DNA from: Nelumbo lutea
Taxonomy: Eukaryota > Streptophyta > Magnoliopsida > Proteales > Nelumbonaceae
DNA length: 64,000 nt
Direction: 5' to 3'
Assembly (NCBI GenBank): GCA_022828595.1
Contig: JAKGHH010000001.1
Span: 123,454,999 to 123,518,998 of the forward strand
The stretch's first letter is position 1; the number at the start of each line of letters is the position of its first letter. Below are positions 58,143 through 64,000 of the stretch, piece after piece. The position numbers and the translations under genes are program-made. The notes below the pieces were generated by a model that was not told the DNA's origin, did not search any database, and saw nothing but the letters and a program-made list of their open reading frames with translations.

Positions 58143-58370
58143 ACAACTATGTCAGAAAGTTCATGGGGGTGATTGCAATTATCAAACTTCTGGGGAGGTA
58201 TCAACAATTTACCCTTTTATTTATTTTTCTTTCTTCTACCGCTAATTGTTACAATTTGGTGGTCTTTGAAATGCAAAATTAATTTATCTATAAAATGGAT
58301 CAATTAGATCGTCTAATTAAATCAAAAGAAAAAAAGTATTATATAATTCTAAAACACAAAATCTCTAAAT

Positions 58371-58583
58371 AGGAATGGCAACGGGGTAGGATCATATTCC
58401 TCATCCTTGTCCCTGATCCTCGTCGGGGATAAAATTTGTCCTGCATCCTTGATCCCTGACGGGGATGGGGAAGTCAGGTCCTTATTGGGGCAGGGCGGGA
58501 ACCTCAATCTCCATCCCCGACCTCGACCCCACCGGGGTGGGGAAGTCAGGTCCTTATCGGGGATGGGAAAAATTGCCACCCCT
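58371..58583. mobile_element. Short GC-rich MITE
   Basis: 213 bp with inverted ends AGGAATGGCAACGGGG and, on minus, AGGGGTGGCAATTTTTCCC. Flanked by ATCTCTAAAT (58361-58370) and ATATCTAAAT (58584-58593), one mismatch. The interior repeats GGGGATGGGGAAGTCAGGTC twice. Elements with AGGGGTGGCAA-type ends are widespread plant MITEs; superfamily left open. Confidence 0.75.
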
Positions 58584-59186
58584 ATATCTAAATGGTTACT
58601 TCCAAGGTTTAAAATTTCGATACTATACGCCCGATACAGGATGTATCGGATCATATCTTTGAAAAATAGATATGGGATATGCATGGAAATCGGATGTTTC
58701 ATCTTTTTTTCACAAGTATCAAACCCGTATCGAGGGTGTATCGGTAGTGTATCGACAAAAAAGATACGACCAAAAACCAAAAAATAAAAAATAAAGGGGG
58801 AAAGCAAGCTTCTTTTCTCCGAAATAAGCCTTCTTTCACCCCCAAATGACTCTAAAATTCCAAACTTCATTCCTAGAGTGCTAGATTTGCAAAAGTTTGC
58901 AAGAAACAAGTGTGAATCATTAATTTTTTAAGATTTTTCAAATTTTGAAAAAATATGACAAAAATAGGTTTTTTTTTCAATTTTTTTATAATATCTTGTG
59001 ATTTCTTTTATTTCTTGAATGTTTAAATTTATGTTGATCTACATTTCTTACATTCGAAATCACAATTTTTTTTGTGTTATCAGTAGATTTATGGAAATTT
59101 CATGAAGACATTTGGCAAAAATAGAAACTAACAAAAAATTTGAAAATGTAATTTTTCTCTACCTATAAAGACTAAGTATGTTTTAG

Positions 59187-59620
59187 ATCTATGGATTTGT
59201 CTATCATATCCATAGAGCAATTGAAATTTCTTATTTAATATTTTCTTTTGATTTTTTATATTTTTAGAATTAAAAAATAAATAGTAATTAATTATATTTT
59301 ATCATTTGATCAAAACAATTGAATATATTATAATTCTATGGATGATCTATTCATATCCACAAACCAATTGAAATTTCTTCTTTAATAATTATTTTTTATT
59401 TTTATATTTTAGAATTAAAAAATAGAAAAATAATTAATTATATTTTATCATTTGGTCACAATGATTGAATATATTATAATTCTATGGATGATCTATCATA
59501 TCCACAAAGCAATTCAAATTGCTTCTTTAATAACTATTTTTTTGAATATATTATATAATGTTTATTTATTTTTTATAACTTTTGGAAATGAATAATAAAT
59601 AATAATTTTTTAAATAATAA
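59187..59620. repeat. ~147-bp tandem repeat, three copies
   Basis: Anchor TCTATGGATGATCTAT...CATATCCA followed by CAATTGAAATTTCTTCTTTA starts near 59187, 59335 and 59480. Diverged copies within the TIR element. Confidence 0.8.
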
Positions 59621-59855
59621 ATAATTATTAATTATACATTCACATAGAAGTTGTGCCAATACATGTTTTTTGGTTGGATAGGGGAGTTGGGTTTTCCCAT
59701 CCCATAAAACATTAAAACTTAAGAATTATAATTTATAAATTATAGTTAGGCATAGGATTTTTAATGAAATTATAACTAACTATAATATATTTCTTCATAA
59801 AACCATTAAAATATATTAATTTAATGTGTATACACCTCATTGAGGTCTTATATTT

Positions 59856-60025
59856 GGAACGGGATCTGCTCCTCACACATGGGTGCCTCACAGTCACATC
59901 CACCGTGCATTGGGAACATATCCTGTGAATAATAACTTATAAGTATGGGAGACGTTCCCAATGCATGGTGGAATGTGCGTGTGAGGTCGGTGTGAGGCGC
60001 CCTGTGTGATGAGCATATCCAATCT
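59856..60025. mobile_element. Foldback MITE, 170 bp
   Basis: Two arms of about 65 bp pair with each other: CTCACACATGGGTGCCTCAC on the left against CATCACACAGGGCGCCTCAC on minus at the right, and the GCATTGGGAAC / GTTCCCAATGC centre. Flanked by identical TCTTATATTT at 59846-59855 and 60026-60035, a 10-bp duplication. The transcript would form a long hairpin. Confidence 0.8.
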
Positions 60026-60195
60026 TCTTATATTTAGTGTTGTTGATGTATTTTTATGATTTATTAAAGTATTTATAGTGTTTCCAAGCGTATCTATGCG
60101 TATCATAGTTTTTCTCCAATACGTATGCATATCCTGATACGTCTCTTAAAATTTCCTTTTTGATACATTTGACGTTTTCGATACTTTGAAACTTG

Positions 60196-62049
60196 CTTAC
60201 TTCAGTCAAAATAAATGGTTGTTATAATATATATACACACACATATTAAAACAAGGCAGTGAAGAAATTTTCTCCTTTTTTTGAATTTTTTATTTTTTTA
60301 TTCCATGTCATTTTTGAAACAACCAATGAGATGCACTTTCCTAGAACCTAAATAATCACTTCTCCTAAAATTTCTCGTAAACTACCTCCCCCACAATCCC
60401 CTATTGTCTCCAAAATTATCTCTAATTTAGTAGAGAGTTTCTCTCCTAAATTTTCTCTAATTCCTATTTATCCTATATAATAACTTTAAAAAATTTAAAT
60501 TATTAAAATGTTCTAACTAAATTATATAATAACTTTAAAATATTTATTAAAAACACAAAAAATAATTTTATATTTTTACAAAATATATCACGAAATTATG
60601 TACTAACAATTTAAATTATGTTTTTCCACATAATCAATTTAAATGTTTTTCAAATATTTAATAATATGTAATAGATTTAAATAAATAAAATTTAAATAAC
60701 AAAAATTTTTAAATATTTATCATAACTAGATTTTAAATAGTTAAAATAAAGAAATTATGTAATAAATTTAAAAAAATTCTGAAAGTAAAAAGGTAATTAA
60801 AACATAATATTCAAATCAATAATAATTTAATATTTTTACATAATATTGTAAATAACTATTTCAGTTATATCAAGTAATAATTCGAGAAAATAACTTTCAA
60901 AAAAATTAATATTTATTAATAATAATTTTAATCTCTTAATCTGTATTTATTATATAATATATATACTAAAATTAATATTTATTATATTTTAGTAATTATT
61001 CATTGTTTTTTGTGATAAATGTATTTTCAATGGTTATGTATAAATTTATTTTTGTTTTTTTATTTAACAGAAAACTTCCAATAATTATTGGAGATTAAAC
61101 TACTATTATTGAATTTTTTAAATTTAATTTATTATACTTATTGTATTTATTGTGTTTTTGTTATAAATTAGATTAATTAATATTTCTTAGAGATTAAAAG
61201 ATTATTTGAGATTATACTATTTATTGACTAAGTTAATATATTTTTAGTACTTATTGAACTATTGTAATTATTGTAATTATTGTATTTTTTCATTGTCAAT
61301 ATAGTTTCAATAATTGTGTATTTTTGCTATAAATTTTTAATAATTATTAGAGATTAAACTATTGTTATTTATCAGAGATAAGACTATTAATTTAGCTAAA
61401 AGTATGAGTGTTCATGAGTTGGTTCGATCCGGATGTAGGCTATTTGGCCAACCAAATTGACTTGGTCAGGTTGGAGAGTTGGTTAGCTGAAACCGACTGA
61501 CCTTTTGGGAAAACTGACTTACTCAAGTTGTATCGGTTTGGGTCGGTTTTCACAAAAGGTTAGTCAGTTCAAAAGATTTAAACTTAAAAATTAAATTAAA
61601 TTTTAAAAATTATAGTGCAATTATTAAAAACTAAATTTAAAAATTAGATTTATGAAATAAAACATTTTAGACTAAGAAATATGAAAAATTTCTCACTTTT
61701 CAATATTAAAAATTATATTTAAAATATAAAATATAAAATATTTATATATATCCATGGTTAGGTTTTCGATTTTGATCGCTTTACAAATGGCCAAAGCGAA
61801 ACTGATCTAACTTGGTCGAATGGAGAAATTTTTTAACCAAAGCCAACCTAAAATACTAGAAAACCAACCAACTCGAGTCGAGTTGATCGGGTTGGTTGAT
61901 TCCATACGTTTGATGAATAAACCTAATTTAAATTAATTATTGTTATTTTTGTATTATAAAAAATTATTAAAAGTAGTATATAAAATATGAATGATTATTA
62001 ATTATATAAAAAGTTGAAAATATATAAAACAATTGTACACTCTTATGAT
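60196..62049. other. AT-rich stretch, no gene
   Basis: Very AT-rich with TAATTATT-type simple phrases. 61405-61910 has GTTCATGAGTTGG near one end and CCAACTCGAGT near the other, with GGTTGG/CCGACTG motifs. It may be a decayed relative of the CCGACC-rich TIR family, but ends and duplications cannot be fixed. Confidence 0.5.
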
Positions 62050-62057
62050 TTTCTATT

Positions 62058-63069
62058 AGGGCCATTTACTAGAACACACCTTATAGTTTTACATATTTAC
62101 TTAAACCTACCTTATAGTTTTCATTTTACTAAAACATCCCATATATTTTACAACTTATTTACTTAATCGACCTTTTATTAAGGAGTATTTGTTTTTCCAT
62201 TAGGCCCATGATTTTTTATTCTAAAAATACCCTTAACACTTTTTTTATGTAGAAAACAAAATTGACCAAATATAGCCAATAGAGTGGTTGCCCGTGTCTT
62301 ATTAAGGACAAGAATGGTATTTTTATTTTTATTTTCTTTTGATTAAATTTATTTAAATGAACATTAGGGTCAACACTATCATTTTCCACTATCATCTAGG
62401 GCTGTTCATAAGAATGCACAACCCGACCAAACCGACCAACCCGGACTGACCCAACCCAAGTTGGCCGGGTTTTCATCAGTACCAGTCGGTTTCGGGTTGG
62501 GAAAATATATAAACAAGTATATCGGGTCGGTTTCGGTTTTCTTGTGTGAAAACCAAAACCAACCTGACCTGAAACGAAAGTTTGAGTAGTTTTCTACTTA
62601 ACTATAACTAGTCTTCTACTAGAACTAGAAGGCCCATTAGGCAATTACAATTAGAATAGGCAATCTATCCTAGTTTCTAACTTTCTATAATCTTTTATAC
62701 CAAATAGGCAACCCATTAGGCAATTACAATTAGAATTCAATTAGGTGTCCTTTTGTACAGGAGCAAAACCGAAGCCGACCCAAACTGACCCAACCCGATT
62801 CAAACCGACCAGGTCGGTTTGGCCTATCAGTGGGTCAGTTTCGGTTTCCACCTCAGGTAACCCGATCAGGTCGGGTCAATTGGGAAAACCCCAATAAGCC
62901 AACCCAACCCGACTCGTGAACACCCCTACTATCATCTAATAGAAGATTGATTAAATCCGTTACAAATTATAAGTGGTGTTTTAGTAAAATGCTAACTAAC
63001 TATAAGGTAAATTTTAATAAATATATTAAACTATAAGGATATTTTAATAAAAAAAAGCATGTGCCAGGC
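62058..63069. mobile_element. AT-rich TIR element hosting a nested MITE
   Basis: The left part (CTTATAGTTTTACATATTTA, CTTATAGTTTTCATTTTACT) is matched in reverse by the right part (62965-63050), with shared CTTATAGTTT and TTTTACTAAAACA blocks on opposite strands. TTTCTATT flanks both sides (62050-62057 and 63070-63077). If right, the element is about 480 bp plus the 530-bp insertion. Exact ends are uncertain. Confidence 0.45.
62398..62927. mobile_element. Non-autonomous TIR element (CCGACC-rich family), copy B
   Basis: 530 bp with ends AGGGCTGTTCATAAG and, on minus, AGGGGTGTTCACGAG. Flanked by a perfect 10-bp duplication ACTATCATCT (62388-62397 and 62928-62937). Subterminal CCGACCAACCC and GTCGGTTTCGGTTT motifs are shared with copy A at 14759. 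No ORF. Confidence 0.85.
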
Positions 63070-64000
63070 TTTCTATTTGAAAAAAAGACAATTGGTGTCG
63101 CGCGTGTGTCACTTTGGATTTCAGACTATCAAAAAATTATGATTTAGTATTATTTTCTATTAGGTTATTTGTGACAAAAATAAAAGTTGATAGGTCGCAA
63201 TTGTTTGCACCAATAAGAAAGCGCCACATGTCCCACCTTAGAGCAATATTGATAAAGTCAGGGCAGACTAGTAACGTGTAAAACAATAATGGCTACCCAA
63301 TACACAACATGTGGACCGACCTAACTGGACCATTAGCACTACTCTGCACTTCTTATGGGCTAACGGCCGACCATGTAATGAGGTAAACTTATCTCAAACA
63401 TTATTGCAGATAGAATGGACCAACCCGTAGAGCTGGGACCTACTATTTCTTCGTTTAACGGCTCTCTCCCTGTATATAAGCGACCTACCTAAGGTAATTC
63501 TCTCTCAAACTCTCTTACTCCTTTGGTCAGACATCTTGGCAAGTGGCAAATGGGTTGGGCCGGGTGTGGATTGAGTATCAATACACACATATTGACCCAC
63601 TAACCCACCTATGTTAATGGGTCGGAATGGGTCACAATCCTCTTTGAATCTAATCAATCCTAACCTACCCATTTGACCCTCTAGTTCAAATTAGACTTTT
63701 TTTTTATTATTATTCTTTTTAACATTTTCTCTATTCTAATCTATACTACCTATAAAAGAGTGAATGCTCCTTTTTTCTAGAAGTTTTTTTGGACGCTTTC
63801 TATCCCCTTTGCCTAAGAATACAATGGGCATAAAGATGGTACATATGTCCTTTACTCTCACTTTAGAAACTACCCACTTATAACCGTTCAGAAATTGCCC
63901 ACTTATAACTATTTAGAAACTATCCATGAATTATAAATAGTTGTCTTGGAGATATTGCCATGTGCAAATGTACACACATGTTTACTAATTGCATAAAAAG
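63070..64000. other. Right-edge stretch with an isolated TATA-like site
   Basis: No gene is seen. TATATAAG at 63473-63480, followed by a CTCTCTC-rich stretch (63499-63520), resembles a plant core promoter. What it would drive lies in non-coding sequence or beyond the window. 63860-63930 repeats ACCCACTTATAAC / AACTATTTAGAAACT phrases. A GGGTCGGAATGGGTC-rich piece sits at 63550-63680. Confidence 0.4.

Larger units (their letters stand above)
24287..58214. mobile_element. Outermost TIR element (Mutator-like MITE) hosting the nest
   Basis: The left end GGGTAAATTGCTGAAACCTC (24287) is matched on minus at the right end by GGGTAAATTGTTGATACCTC (58214). Similarity continues with GAAGTTT and ATTGCAATCA over about 50 bp. 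Flanks TTTTATTCA (24278-24286) and TTTTATTTA (58215-58223) form a 9-bp duplication with one mismatch, typical of Mutator-like elements. The element's own DNA is only about 24287-24480, 55156 to about 55202, and 58143-58214. The rest is nested retrotransposons. No transposase. Confidence 0.6.
58603..60195. mobile_element. AT-rich TIR element, non-autonomous
   Basis: The left end CAAGGTTTAAAATTTCGATA faces, on minus, CAAGTTTCAAAGTATCGAAA. Flanks GTTACTTC (58595-58602) and CTTACTTC (60196-60203) are an 8-bp duplication with one mismatch. Both ends are rich in GTATCGG/GATACG. No transposase. It contains a three-copy repeat (59187-59620) and a nested foldback MITE (59856-60025). Confidence 0.6.

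Noticed and set aside
58349..58909. 186-residue minus-strand frame
   Set aside because: Crosses a MITE and the end of a TIR element; no conserved protein character.

Overview
This window is nuclear DNA from a flowering plant. It is AT-rich and almost entirely repeats, with one convincing host gene: a two-exon minus-strand gene at 19322-20740 with GT-AG splicing, carrying a WW-like segment, EAR-type motifs and a C-terminal zinc ribbon (CFL1/GIR1-like). Everything else with coding character is retrotransposon sequence in decay. I see no bacterial genes, CRISPR array, rRNA or tRNA gene. The species cannot be named from the sequence.

Layout. (1) 1-6551 holds layered tandem repeats: a 1.53-kb unit (two full copies and a truncated third), a 120-160 bp unit (x3), an 88-bp unit (x4), a SINE-like insertion with target duplication, and a 327-bp duplication. 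(2) 6552-15947 is a minus-strand Ty3/Gypsy element of Tat type. It has both LTRs, a primer site, broken gag and protease, and an RT fused by deletion to the integrase tail. It also carries a plus-strand antisense gene with its own TATA box and two phase-consistent introns. Its 14.6-15.9 kb LTR contains a 768-bp DNA element. (3) 15948-24286 holds the host gene, its likely promoter, and AT-rich flanks with small repeats. (4) 24287-58214 is a Russian doll. A short TIR element of Mutator-like type received a minus-strand Copia element (24481-55150). That was split by a plus-strand Copia (27287-49626), which was split again by another Copia of the same family (30356-36984) and by a non-coding LTR element (40529-47535). 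A rearranged Copia remnant lies at 55203-58142. Exact 5-bp target duplications mark all four main insertions (GGAAC, CTTTT, AGGGA, GGAAT), so the order of events can be read directly. (5) 58215-64000 is AT-rich with several TIR/MITE elements, two of them nested, and ends near an isolated TATA-like site.

How the parts relate. No element here looks able to transpose by itself: every pol region carries stops, frameshifts or deletions. Many stops are TAG where the family has CAG, or TGA where it has CGA, the pattern expected from C-to-T decay of methylated cytosines. The most unusual features are the intact-looking gene architecture of the antisense ORF, a 35-nt internal sequence pasted at a deletion junction, a non-coding LTR element packed with the palindrome CAGATCTG, and the repeated loss of the pol-to-LTR junction in the Copia copies.
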